From Epiperipatus broadwayi (taxonomy: Eukaryota; Onychophora; Udeonychophora; Euonychophora; Peripatidae): a stretch of 64,000 nt of DNA. A program made the position numbers and the translations under genes. Location: the NCBI GenBank assembly GCA_028023455.1, contig JAQFVV010000063.1, positions 4,151,081-4,215,080 on the forward strand, read 5' to 3'. Below the pieces are notes generated by a model that made no database searches, was not told the origin of the DNA, and saw only the letters and a program-made list of their open reading frames with translations. Shown here piece after piece: positions 1 through 12,065 of the stretch. Each line of letters begins with the position of its first letter. Position 1 is the stretch's first letter.

Positions 1-1142
1 ATAAAATTACTAATTTGGGTTTTTATGCTGATCAAATTTCTGGGACTCAAAAATTCTCTCCAGAAATGTGTTGAGTTATATAAAGCTCATCTTCAAAAAA
101 AAAAAAAAATGGCATTGTGCAACATTTGTAATAGTGATAGCTTGATTAAAAGAAAACACTTGGCATTCCCTGCTTCTGGCAGCATGGCAACATGTATTTT
201 GAGATATAAATGTGATTGGTTGACTAAAATTGCACAAGAGATACAATCTTTTATTAATCATGATCACATTATTATTATTTTGAAATGGACTAAGAATAAT
301 ATTATTATTATTAAATTAATAAATATCAATCTTTTATGTGAAAATAATATTTTAAATAGATAGAAAAAATATTTTGATCATCATTGCAATAATTATACAT
401 GCATTCAGATAATTATATTTAACTTATTTGTATTTTATAGTCTTATTTGGATTTAATAAAAGACACCTTGATGAGGTTAACACACTATTTGGAATTATAG
501 AAATTGACTGACTAGATTGTGGTGGGATTACTGGATAAAGTTTAATATATAGTGGTGATATGTTTATTTTAAAATTTAGAATTTTTCAGGACTGTATGGA
601 TCTGTGAATGCCATCTAATCTTAATGATATGCCCATTATTTATATGAAAAGAGTTTGATAAGGTAGAGAAGTTATATGGAGTAATATGTAAAAGCTGTTA
701 ATTACAAAAACTGAATTTGACATGGAGGTCTTAATTCTGCAGTAGGCTGGTAGTCAGTAAAAACGGTGATTCATAGAAAATAAACTATGGAGTCTTAAAG
801 AAGTTTTGTATTTCATGACAACTTTCTTTTTAGTTCCTTTAGAATCTCATTATATAAACCAAGTAAATATTTTATTTGAAAGTGAGAATTATGATAAATA
901 TGTGTTGTTTATAAATGTGTTGCTATTATAATGAGTGAGTACTTATAGAGTCTGACTTACTGAGTCTTTATGTAGATAATATTAATATAAAATAAAAATC
1001 ATTAAATTTTCTTTACAGGTCAATTTGAAAGTTTATTTAGTTTAAGACTGCACTACCATGTTTATATTATATATACATGTGCATAATTATAAGATGAAAA
1101 TTAAGAGGTTGATATATATGTGGATGTATACTTTTATATATA
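1..1142. other. AT-rich intronic sequence, nothing identified
   Basis: An open frame at 25-363 (+) follows an A-run and contains a short Cys-x2-Cys stretch, but I recognise no family in it. Its last third dissolves into ATT-rich low-complexity sequence. The rest is A/T-rich with no recognisable exon, RNA gene or repeat. By position it lies upstream of the PARP exon at 8385, so it is probably intronic. Confidence 0.4.
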
Positions 1143-1931
1143 CCTGGGTCTCGGTTTATGCAGTAGATAGGTTCCACAGAAAACCCGCATTAAAAAAAAT
1201 CACCTAAAAATAGACTTAACTTACCTTAAAAAAGGGGGGATCGGTGCTGTAATTTTCAGAATTGGCATAAAAGCAAAGCAACAAAGGAAAATTACTTTAA
1301 AATTCGCATTAAAAAATAAGCAAATAAAGTATGACTAATAAAAAATTTCAAATATTTAAAAAAAATTGGTACACGACAAACTTTTTTTACTTTTTTTTTA
1401 TTAACTACAGTATTTAATTTGACATTTTTTTATATGTATTTTTTGACGATATGCGGTTCGTTTATAAACTGGTAAGAAATCAGATTCATCGATGTGATGT
1501 GATGTAGCTTCTCCTTGAACGAAGTCAAGAATCTCTCAGCAATTTGCCCAGAGAAACTTGTTAGCCACTTTAGTTTCCATTCCCCACTCTAAGTTTTCCC
1601 ATATTCTGCTCCATTCCATTTACACAACTAATGCCAATTTCAGTCTTGTGCTGTGTTAATGGTTTTCTATTGATAACTGATTTTTACTACTGAAATAAAT
1701 TTTAATGTTCACATTTTGTTTCTATATTTAAAAAAATGATATCGCAATCAGAACAAAAAGATTATACATTATCATTAGAAATATTATTTTCAGTTTATAA
1801 AATCAATAAAATATTTGTTATTTATTTTAAAAATCTACATTATTTATTTCTGTTATACCTAAGAAAATACGTTTTAAAAGTTTAAAATTTTTGAATATTT
1901 ATTGCGATGTTTTTATATGTAAGTATAAATC

Positions 1932-1965
<34 letters not shown>

Positions 1966-2208
1966 TACTCATTAGTATAAGTAGGTTATTTATTCTAAAT
2001 ACAGCTTCAGGCCATATTCAGGTTAGCTGCTAATATAACGCTATATTTTTGAAGAAAAAAAAAGTATTTCAAGTCAAAATGAGTTATTAATAATTTAAAT
2101 TGCTTGATATCTAATAAATATAGTGAAATATGAAAAATATTAAGAAGAAACATGAATCGCATAACTTCAAAATCACATTAAAATAATCTGTATAAAACAA
2201 GACCCAGG
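1143..2208. mobile_element. Candidate non-autonomous DNA transposon with ~21-bp TIRs
   Basis: The segment begins with CCTGGGTCTCGGTTTATGCAG (1143-1163) in an inverted arrangement with 2188-2208, matching at 18 of 21 positions. An A/T pair extends the match by one base outwards. Inside the left end a CGCATTAAAAAA-like motif occurs near 1186 and 1303, and a related CACATTAAAA lies near 2175, like the subterminal repeats of DNA transposons. No transposase frame is visible and I see no clean target-site duplication, so the superfamily is unassigned. An ATT microsatellite sits inside it. Confidence 0.45.
1932..1966. repeat. (ATT)n microsatellite
   Basis: About 11 uninterrupted ATT units, read directly. 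Confidence 0.95.
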
Positions 2209-2571
2209 TGTATTCTATATGAAATGTTGGATTGGGGGATTTTTTCTAAGTAAGAACGGGAAATGCGTCTTGTAAGAATAAGTTAATTATTAAGTGGAAA
2301 GTCACTATAAGAATCATGTTTGTTATTGTGCTAAATGTGATGCTCAAGATTATGACTGGCATGTTAATAACATTAGTAATTAATAGAACAAATTAATTAT
2401 GAACATGATGAATCCCTATATAGTAATAATTGATTGGTTCTGGAGAAAGGCTCTTGGAAGAATATGACTCGAATACTTTTAATCACAGTTCGAGACAAAA
2501 CTGTTAATATCAATTTTTACATTGTCAATGTAAACTTACATTTTCTTAAAATTTTTAATATATATATATAT

Positions 2572-5500
2572 TGTACCCTCACTTCTAGGAAATATATAAT
2601 AATAACAAATTGATCTAGCTCATATAAATAATTATGCTCATCTAAAATGTATCTAATCAATAACTATATTCTTTAATACTATTTATTATTAATTAGTTAA
2701 AATTAACAAATAATATGGTTCTGCTTCTTAAATTACATAAATAAATATCTAATAAAAATCATGAGACTATGAAGTGAGTTTATAAATGGCAAAACGAATA
2801 CATTAAGCCAATATCCCACAGGATATCACTCAATGGCATAAGAATACTATCCTTACTCTTATAGCTTAAACAATAAATCTATAGTACTCCTACGTCTTTA
2901 ATCAAAATTAATTAAGTAAATGACTCTTAATAAATTAATCTGAATATCTTTATAAAATTGATTTAGCTCAAATTATCTCAGGTTCTTTTAAATAATTCTA
3001 AAATAATTATAACTTTTGTAATCAAGTATGATAAGGGATTTAATATCATTCTTAACTACATCTAACTAATACCAATACTAATAAGATAATAATATTAATC
3101 TTCAATCCATAATTTAATCTAATATCTTTTCTACTTATAATATTAACCATGTATAACAAATAATAATAATATAATGTAATCTTCTATTATCCATATGGCA
3201 TCCTAAACAAACATATATGGTATGATCTTATAATCTGAGAATAGGTAGCAATCATTACTAATGTAATTCTGTGTAAATATTCTGTGGTTATTCTATGACC
3301 ATCATAATGATATAATAAATGAAATTTCTTAAATAAAAATCATATCAATAAAACAGTATAACTCTTAAATATTAACTTTATTTATGTTGTGCAAATACTA
3401 TGTCTTAATTCTAATTATCTGTGATTATGTAATTGTAATGTGAAGAAATTGAGTCGACACCAAGATTTATAAACAAAACTTAACAAATTTATTAATAAGC
3501 TTGAGCAATAATTATATACAGTATATACAACATGAACGAACTTTGTTTTACTCACATTTAGGTAATCTCGCAAAAAAATATTAAATAAAATAAATATTGG
3601 ATACAAAACATTGCTTTCTAAAATACTTATTATTAAAACATTACCATAATATTTTTATGACCTCCATTAAGTTTATTTAATTCAGTATATTGCAAAAGTA
3701 TTATTTAAATTATTACTTCAACATACATTTATCATTTATTATTTAGTTTTTTAAAATACTTTCACTATCTCATATAATTATTCTTAACCTATTCATAATG
3801 TAAATAATCTTAATTAATAATATATCCATTAATCTAAACTACTTACTACTCATCAATATAATGTCAAATAAAATGTAAGTATTGATGTGTTATTATTATA
3901 AAACAATTTTTTATAAAATTATGATCACTTATATTCTTCAAATGTGATTTAGTTATATCTCTTTTACTTGTAAAAATATGCATTAAAATTGAATTTTTTA
4001 AAACTTAATGACTAAATAATATTTTTAGAAAACACACTTTATTCATCATTTATTTATTTGTAATAAACAATAATGAGTCCCAAATATAAAAAGTTTATGA
4101 TTCCTTATTAACAAGTTATAATCTTGTACTCTTTACACTTACTTATATCTTTACTTTAAAACAATATAACCCATCTTATCCTCTTCAATAATAATTCTGC
4201 ATTTTAAACTTATTCATCATTTCATATTTTGAAATACTATCCTTTACGATGCAATCCAAGCAATATCGATAGTAAATACACAAGTAAGTATATGGAATAA
4301 ATTAGATTTTAATTTAATAGCACTTCTATTAAATAACCATCATGGTCACAGTGTATCATAAATAAGGTATGACTACTTTAGTTCATCACCTCTACTAATA
4401 AACATAATGTCCAAGCTATTTATTCAGCTCTATGGAACATTACAACTTCAGCATACAGAAAATAACACTACCATGAACATATACAAGTTATAGGGCTAAG
4501 TTATCTATACTTGCGCAATAACCACTATTGTCTACACTTATTCCCATATAAACAAATCCTACCTAAAATATTATCTTGGTCCTATTTAACTTAATACCAA
4601 GTTTACATTGCTAAATCTACTCCTACATTCTTATAACAATAAATAAATTCATGTCTAAAATAACCATCTAACCAATCGATAAGAAAAGATTATTTTATCC
4701 CTTAGTAACTTTACACATAAATATAAACAATCAGTATCGATATCCCAGTTTATTATTTTTATCACTTAAAATAAACCTTAAATTCAGTTATAATAGAATC
4801 ATACACTTATATTTTTCTTATATTAAAATGTACTTATAATATTACTAAAAGTATGCATATTTTTAACATGAATAAACAAATTATAAGCTATGTGTATGTA
4901 TTGTGTTTTTCATACTTGTTTCATCCATCCACAATAAAATATACAATAATAAAATACATAATAAAATGATCAATACTTTTATAATTGTTACCATCAATAA
5001 TACATCCTCATTGTCGATTGCTCCATTAATATTTCTGGATCCCAAACTAAATAAAACATTATTTAAATATCACCCATTCCACATCATCATACTTTAAAAA
5101 ATATTAAATTTTTATTAAAAAATTATTAAAGATTTTTTAAAAATAATTAAGCACTAGATTAGTAAATTATTTAATGTTCTATGTTCTTACTCTTTTCCTA
5201 TTCTATAAGCATTATGATAAAAGTTAGTAAAATAAGATTTAAAATTATATTTACAAAAAGATTCTCCGACAAAGTTCATTATGGAAAATGTCCTTCTCCT
5301 ATACAGCATTTGTTGAAAAAAACATCTTCCTTTAATGCAAAAAAAACCATGCATGCTCCAATAGTTTCACTTTCACAACATGTCCGACAATTCTTTTTAA
5401 GAATGAAGAAAATAAATGCAAGTAAGTCGACTTGTAAAATATTCCAATTGCAATCCACATAGTTTAGGGTGTTTTTTTTTTCAACAGTAATTGTTAAATG

Positions 5501-7200
5501 CATTTTTAATCCTCTATTACAACATATATCTTTTAAAATTTTACTGCTTTCAGTTAAATTTCCCACTGGTCAATGTTCCTTGAGACAACAATCAGCGCCC
5601 AATGTTATTTATTACAGTTTTAAATATTTTTATAAGTACTTTTCCGAAAATATTCTGTATGTCCAGCATTCAACGACTAACTTATTTTCAAGATTTTCTA
5701 GTTAATATAAATTACTTTACCATTTTAAAAAAATATATTTTTCAAAAATCCATTTTCAATATTTCTTCATAAAGAAATATTTCAGCGTCTTAAATAAATG
5801 TTATTTTTACATTAACAGTTTTTTTTCTTTTAAAAAACTATTCTATTCTAAAATAGCTTTTGGAATAAAAGATTTCATGTTTTTTTTCTTTCCATCTCTG
5901 ATGAGTTTTTCTGAATCTTCTCTGTGAGTTCTGTCTATTAACTTTAATATTAAATTAGCACAATCACTCAACATAAGCAAAATTATGTGCCTAGCAGGAA
6001 AATAATAATTCAATAATTCCATTAATAAATTTAAATTCAGTGACGACTTCATGCTTAAGTTGATGTTAAATTAGATGAAATAAATTAGCAAGTAAGGAAT
6101 TACTTAATCTTTAGCCACACATTTTCATATCACGATCTTATAATAATAAATTACTGTATTTTTAGAATTTTAAAATAAATAAAATTGACTATTATTTTAA
6201 CAATTAATTGACCGAAGTTGTGATAACAATAATGACGGTATAACAGTGACCCGAAAATCCCTGCACACCTATTTTATACCTAAAAAATTTACAGATTTGA
6301 TTGGCCAATTTAAACAATACTCTACCAACTTATTATAGAAATGCCGTATTAAAATTAAAAAATAAATAATGATTCATCAAATATCTTCAAAATATTATAT
6401 TATTTAATTACCAGTTAATTTTTATACTCTATTAAAATCAATTAAAATCCTCAAAATAACTTTTAAAATCATATCACAATATTTATTATTACTTTTAGAC
6501 TTTTTTACAATGTAGTTATTTTTAAAATAAAATAAAAATCTACTTTTACTTATTACATTTATTTTAAAGACCCAACTTAATATTTATAACAATTAATATT
6601 ATTTTATTCTGGGATAGACAAATCTAATATTTTTAAATCTTATATTAGAATTTTAAAATAGTTTTGAACTTTACTAAAAAACTTCTCAAGCACACGTGTG
6701 AAGATCTACACATCACGTGATTTACCCAAAATACATGAGACGCTAATAATTTAACTAAAGATAAAATAAATAATTTAATTTATAAAATATTACATAAAAA
6801 TAATATTATAGCAAAATTTAAAATAATTATTTTAATATTATAAAATCAAATATGCACTTGTCTCCCATATTATTACTTTTAATTAAATGATTTTTTTAAA
6901 TATAACTATTAAATACAATTATTATTATTAAATATTCTACTCGTTTAACTTTAAATTACTACTTTTAAAATTTACTTTAATCATTTATTTATAGAACTTA
7001 TGAAATCAGTATTTATTATGGCCAACTTTCTCAACCATACAATCTTATAATGATTTTTAGTTAACTGTTTTCTTTCAAATACTAACACAATATTATACCT
7101 CAATTATTTTACTTGCCCTAACTAGATTATTAAAAGATCATCAACACATAACATACATCATTCCCTTACTTTGAAATTTAAAATTTTAATTTTGTTTTGT
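2572..7200. other. G-poor, strand-asymmetric AT block
   Basis: Across roughly 4.6 kb the + strand is A/T with clearly more C than G (many 60-base lines have one to four G and ten or more C). This contrasts with the flanks. It starts after a TA-run followed by TGTACCC at about 2571, the same context in which the LTR of the gypsy element begins at 12066, and grades out near 7.2 kb. Short open frames on the - strand at 6052-5843 (69 codons) and 5566-5279 (95 codons) read like protein but match no family I know. Possibilities are an ancient minus-strand element or a mutational strand bias. No exon was recognised. Confidence 0.35.
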
Positions 7201-8384
7201 CTCAGGAGTTAAGATTGAATAAAATTAATTTGTTTATGATAATCTCCTATTGGGGCTAGAGAAAACAAATATATTTTTCTCTTGCTATATATTTCATTAA
7301 ATTAAAGTTGTTGAGGTAGATTTGATATATTATTCTTTAATAAAATTAAAGTACTTTTGGTTTAATAAAGGTAAAGAAATTTTATATGTGTGTAAATTAG
7401 ATTGTGAGATTGACATGGATTTCTCACAGTCATTTTAATTTTTACAGAATGAGATATTCCCTTTCCCCCCATATACGGAACGATGGGGAATAGCCATAGT
7501 TATTTTCTGCTAAAAGCGAAAGTTAGCAACTTTTGTTTTATGTTATAAGAAGAAATATTATTTTTAAATACATTTCTTAACCTGATATTAAATAATTTTT
7601 TTGGATAATTTTTATTAATTCTATTATTCTCCAGCCTGTGAAATACTATTAAAACAAATATTTTTTACTTACATTTTTATGCAGATATAAAGGAATTATT
7701 ATTTGTTCAATGTGATTTTTTTTTTTGTGAACTGCTGTGAACTTGGAGAGGGCGGAATGTATGAATCTGCATATAATAAACATATTATATATATATATAT
7801 TTAAACCCATTTATTCATGTTACTGACAAGTTCGTATGTCTTAACCAAGATAATTCACAGGCAAGATCTCCATAGAATCATTTAATTTGTAAATATTACC
7901 CACCTTTTATTATACCAATGCTAATCTATTTTGTCAGATAAATGACTCTTTGGGAATCTTATTTGTGAACCACCTAATAGGTTTATATATATATTCGATA
8001 CGTTGTAAAATTATATTAACATGCTCATTAAAAGCATTAGAATATAAAAGGAAGTTTGACAATGGTAAATGAAAATGTAACAATTTATTCTAGATAAATA
8101 CTTTGCATCTAATAAAGATGTATATGAGAGATTGTGACCTGGGCCAACTAATGAGTGCTGGTTCAGCACGAAATGCATCTTGGGGGTCATTTGTCTTTTA
8201 TTATATCTTTATTTATATGTATTTAAAAAGAATGGGGAAGTATGGAGATGTTTATTATATCTATATAGAATATAAAACTACATATGTAAAGTAAGGTAAA
8301 GAGTTTACATATTAATATTAGATATTAGTTATAACATTTAATGTATTTATTTAGTTGTAATTTTATAAATATATATATTTTTAG
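7201..8384. other. Intronic sequence upstream of the PARP exon
   Basis: AT-rich with a TA-run near 7780-7800 and no recognisable gene. The last bases (TATATATATTTTTAG at 8370-8384) form the splice acceptor of the exon at 8385. I looked for the preceding PARP exon, which should end in a codon starting CA, and could not find it. Confidence 0.5.
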
Positions 8385-8457
8385 TGGATCTCATATTGAA
8401 AACTGGCATTCCATAATGAGAGTTGGTCTTTTGTGTGCATCTGGGACAAAATTCCAG
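8385..8457 (+). CDS. PARP6/PARP8: PARP6/PARP8-type mono-ADP-ribosyltransferase, internal exon (donor-NAD loop)
   Basis: This 73-base exon starts after an AG acceptor (8383-8384) with a single T that completes a split codon. It then reads GSHIENWHSIMRVGLLCAS and ends GTKFQ. This corresponds to the start of the PARP catalytic signature in PARP6 and PARP8, where the sequence is His-Gly-Ser-His-Ile-Glu-Asn-Trp-His. The split codon is therefore expected to be the NAD-binding His of the H-Y-x triad, with CA supplied by an upstream exon not found here. The product would transfer single ADP-ribose units from NAD+ to protein side chains, as known for the family. The downstream boundary is CAG|GCAAGA, a GC donor: reading through adds no homologous residues, whereas splicing to 50798 restores the family sequence in phase 0. 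Choice between PARP6 and PARP8 is not possible, and many invertebrates carry one pro-orthologue. Confidence 0.85.
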
Positions 8458-9239
8458 GCAAGATTTTTATTTTATTTTAATGTAATTCAAATTTTGGGAA
8501 GTAAAAATAAAATATTTTTATAGTTTTGGAAATATTTTTGCAGCATATAATCTTTTGGTATTTTCCTTAGAGTTGTTATCGATTTATGAATAAAAAGTTG
8601 TTTCAGTGGTAATTCAAAATTTAAAAAATTATAAACTTGTATTTAAAATTTTTTTTTTAAATAAATGCTCACAATTAAACAATTTAACATATGCATATTT
8701 ATATAAAAAATATATTTTGTGAATAAATATAGCATAAATTTCAAATAGTATGATCAAACGATAACTTCTTGATCGCAGGCTGCAATATTGTTAAGTTATT
8801 TGGTATACAAATCTATTTAAATAAAGAGCACGAAATTTAAATTAACAATGATCTTAAATTGCTCATAAACACACACGCTTAATATGTATATACACAGAGA
8901 AAGACTAAAACATTAGTCATTTTAAATTGTGCAATCTCTCCACATAAATTTATAAGAAATAGACCTAGTACATATCAGTGACTGAAAATTAAAATAAAAA
9001 AAAGTTAATCACTCTTCCAAATGCTATGTTTTTTTCAGCAATGACATCTTGTGAATGTGTTTGTTTATGAGCAACTTAAGATCTTTGCTAATTTAAATTT
9101 CACACTCCTTGTTTGAATAGATCTGTACTTCAATATATTTAACAGCATTGCAGTATACAATCGAGATGCTTGAAATTCAGACTTTATACTTATTCACAAG
9201 GTATCTTTGCTGGGAAAACATAGTATTTGGGGAGGGTAA
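8458..9239. other. Intron start, nothing further identified
   Basis: AT-rich unique-looking sequence between the GC donor and the inverted-repeat element. No gene, RNA or repeat was recognised. Confidence 0.5.
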
Positions 9240-9566
9240 TTGATGTTACTAAGAAACTATCAATTACTACTAATTGATAATTTCTCATATTTGTATAATA
9301 AAATCCTTACAACATATACAACTCTCTGTGGAGAAGTTAAAAATATTTGCAGAATGTCAAGAAAGTTGTTAATCTTTCACATTCTCACATCTATAATAAA
9401 TAGTTTCTGGGTTTAAATTCATATAAGATCTTGGGTTTACAGTAAAAGAGGTCCTCTTTTGCTTTAAAGACCCCCCCCCCCCAACAAAAGAGCTATTATG
9501 AGAAAAACTTGCTTTGCCTCAGGAATTGTCAATTAATAGTAATTGATAGTTTCTTAGTAATATCAA
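9240..9566. mobile_element. 327-bp inverted-repeat (MITE-like) element
   Basis: A 43-44 bp terminal sequence at 9240-9283 is repeated in inverted orientation at 9524-9566 with about four mismatches. The outer end reads TTGATGTTACTAAGAAACTA on the left and TTGATATTACTAAGAAACTA on the right arm's complement. The interior has no coding frame. It contains a C-run of about 14 bases (9471-9482) and an AAAAGAGG-T-CCTCTTTT palindrome near 9445-9461. No clear target-site duplication was found and the superfamily is unknown. Confidence 0.6.
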
Positions 9567-10963
9567 AAGTTAAAGTGTTCCTCTATTGAATGGATATTAT
9601 CTTTTCTTATATGTATACACACAATCCACATTTATATAAAAATAAAATTGCATACTACATAACAATAATTATGCCAACTATAAATGAATTAACTTGTTCA
9701 AGTGAAAAATGTCATACTGAATTTATAAAGAATTGGTTTGAAACATAATCTTCACAATAACTTTAATTTTTAACAATATTAAGGCAAAATATTTTATGTT
9801 GCCAGAAAATGGTAATACTAAAGAAAAAAGTAAGGCTAAGAAAATGTAATGATTACCATTAAAAAACTAAGAAAAAAAATGTAATAGTCTGAAAAATTGT
9901 TACTTTTATTATTTGTTCATAATTTATAATTTTTTTAATTACATTTTTATTGAAAATTTCATTATATTCCTTATAAAATTCTGATTAAATATATATAAAC
10001 CTTAATACACACAAAAATAGAAAAATGTTCAAATCACCCTCCATAACATTATTTTTTCAGCATGACTCAAGAGGATCCAAAAATAGAAATGTGAGAATAC
10101 TTCATCTTTATTTATACTCCAGAAGTTGAAAATACCTTCAGGCAACTGTAAGGAAAATGTGTTTGCCTTATTAAAAAAATATATTAATCAAAAAAATAAA
10201 TTTAACAAATTCAATCAGCATGCTATTGTAAAAAAAAAAAAAAAAAAATAGAGAGGGGGAATAATAAAATCACCAATTGATATTATTTACCATTATAAAT
10301 ACAATAAAGAAGTAAAAAGATATATAATTTGAAATTCCAAATAAGATTACTATGATACTCTAAACATGTATGCACATCATAAAATTGTGATGTTTGTGTG
10401 TGCATATACATATGTACCATACAAGTCCTGATGAAAGTTGTGAATCATTGGAGCTTGAAAAATAAGATGAATTGCAGATTTGAGCTCTAGATTTTTTTTG
10501 TTCCCTTCTCAAAATTGTTTTGATTTTGGACTTTTGATATATCATCTTCATATTGAATAAACATCACTAATATAGTAAACATAAAAATCAAAATAACATT
10601 CATTCAATCAGCAAAAATTTAGATTTTTCAAGAAATTTCTCATTTCAAGATATATAGCTCTGAGGAAAGTACTTGTTTTGTAGTGAAATGTCAGCTATTT
10701 AGCTATTATATTTTTTATTACATGTAAGCTCCTGGAAATAATACTATGAATTCATCTTTTATCCATGAGAATATTAAAATTAATATATATATTAAAAACT
10801 ATTCAACACTTAGACAATCCAAGTATCAATAATAATTAACAATTTCAAACTGTTGTCAAGGCAACTTCCTTTTAACAATAAAGATGGAGTCACATTTTTA
10901 TTAATGATGTAGTATATTTATATAGACACTAAAGATTGCAACATGACTACAGATATATAATAT
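9567..10963. other. AT-rich intronic sequence
   Basis: No gene or recognised element. It holds an A-run of about 18 bases near 10230 and a short CTGTTGTCAAGGCAACTTCC segment near 10849-10868 that recurs in related form near 52490. A - strand frame at 10551-10360 looks like chance. Confidence 0.5.
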
Positions 10964-11830
10964 ATGAAAAACAAAAAACAAGTTTATGTAAACAAACGCT
11001 TGACGGTGTTTTTGGTAGAACGCCGTCTGTTGACATAAATACAAGCATTAGCAAGTTTTTAACTTGTTTTTTGTTTTTCATAAATGTACCTTTGAGGTCT
11101 TTCTAGCAATGATATATATTGCAGAGGCTTCTACTATGTGGTGATGCTGAACTGAGATCAGACCCATGTAGCTATCTGGCTTGCTATGCTGAGTTTGAAG
11201 ACATTACATGTCTAAAGGATTCACACTTGCAAGCTGAATAGAAACTGTTTCATAAACGCTCAGAGTTTGTGTTTAGATCTAGTTTCTAAAATTCCTGTCT
11301 TTCACTGACAATAGCAAATAGCTTGAAATCATGATCTGAAAGTGGAATTAAAGTTAGAGATAGTGAATTCATGCTCTGACGTTTATGTAAACAAACGCTT
11401 GACAGTGTTTTTGGTAGAACGCCATCTGTTGACATAAATACAAGCATTGGCAAGTTTTTAACTTGTTTTGTTTTTTATAAATGTACCTTTGAGGTCTTTC
11501 TAGCAATGATATATATTGCAGAGGCTTCTACTATGTGGTGATGCTGAACTGAGATCAGACCCATGTAGCTATCTGGCTTGCTATGCTGAGTTTGAAGACA
11601 TTACGTGTCTAAAAGATTCACGCTTGCAAGCTGAATAGAAACTGTTTCATAAACGCTCAGAGTTTGTGTTTAGATCTAGTTTCTAAAATTTCTGTCTTTC
11701 ACTGACGATAGCAAATAGCTTGAAATCATGATATGAAAGTGTAATTAAAGTTAGAGATAGTGAATGCATGCTCTGACATTTATGTAAACAAACGCTTGAC
11801 TGTGTTTTTGGTAGAACGCCATCTGTTGAC
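10964..11830 (+). repeat. ~398-bp tandem satellite, 2.1 copies, with nested palindromes
   Basis: The unit starting GTTTATGTAAACAAACGCTT begins at 10982, again at 11381, and a third partial copy begins at 11778 and breaks off near 11830. The periods are 399 and 397 bases, and the copies differ at only a few percent of positions. The first unit is framed by a perfect 21-bp inverted repeat (10964-10984 and 11061-11081). Inside it TTTATGT/ACATAAA and GACGGTGTT/AACGCCGTC are further inverted pairs, so the first ~118 bases could fold as concentric stems. No reading frame runs through the unit. Dispersed copies elsewhere would decide whether it is a satellite or a tandemly inserted transposon. Confidence 0.85.
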
Positions 11831-11838
11831 ATATATAT

Positions 11839-11952
11839 ATCTGCATAAATCTGCTAAATATCTTAGGGAATAATGATATCTGTATAAATCAGCTAAATAT
11901 CTTAGGGAATAATGATATCTGTATAAATCTGATAAATATCTTAGGGAATGAA
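11839..11952 (+). repeat. 39-bp minisatellite, three copies
   Basis: The unit ATCTGTATAAATCTGCTAAA followed by TATCTTAGGGAATAATGAT starts at 11839, 11878 and 11917. The third copy degenerates after TTAGGGAATGA. It abuts the truncated third satellite copy through a TA-run. Confidence 0.9.
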
Positions 11953-12065
11953 AATATACTGATAAATATAATTTTATTTTTTATAATTTCACATTTAGAA
12001 CTAATACATTTTTATTTTTTTTTGCTAATATATTTAAAAATTCTAAGGAACATATATATATATAT

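Noticed and set aside
25-363. 112-codon open frame with a Cys-x2-Cys stretch
   Set aside because: No family recognised, crosses an A-run and ends in ATT-rich low complexity. It does not match any PARP6/8 segment I know.
9240-9566. CRISPR-like repeats
   Set aside because: Only two inverted copies of the terminal sequence. No spaced direct repeats exist anywhere in the window and the genome is animal.
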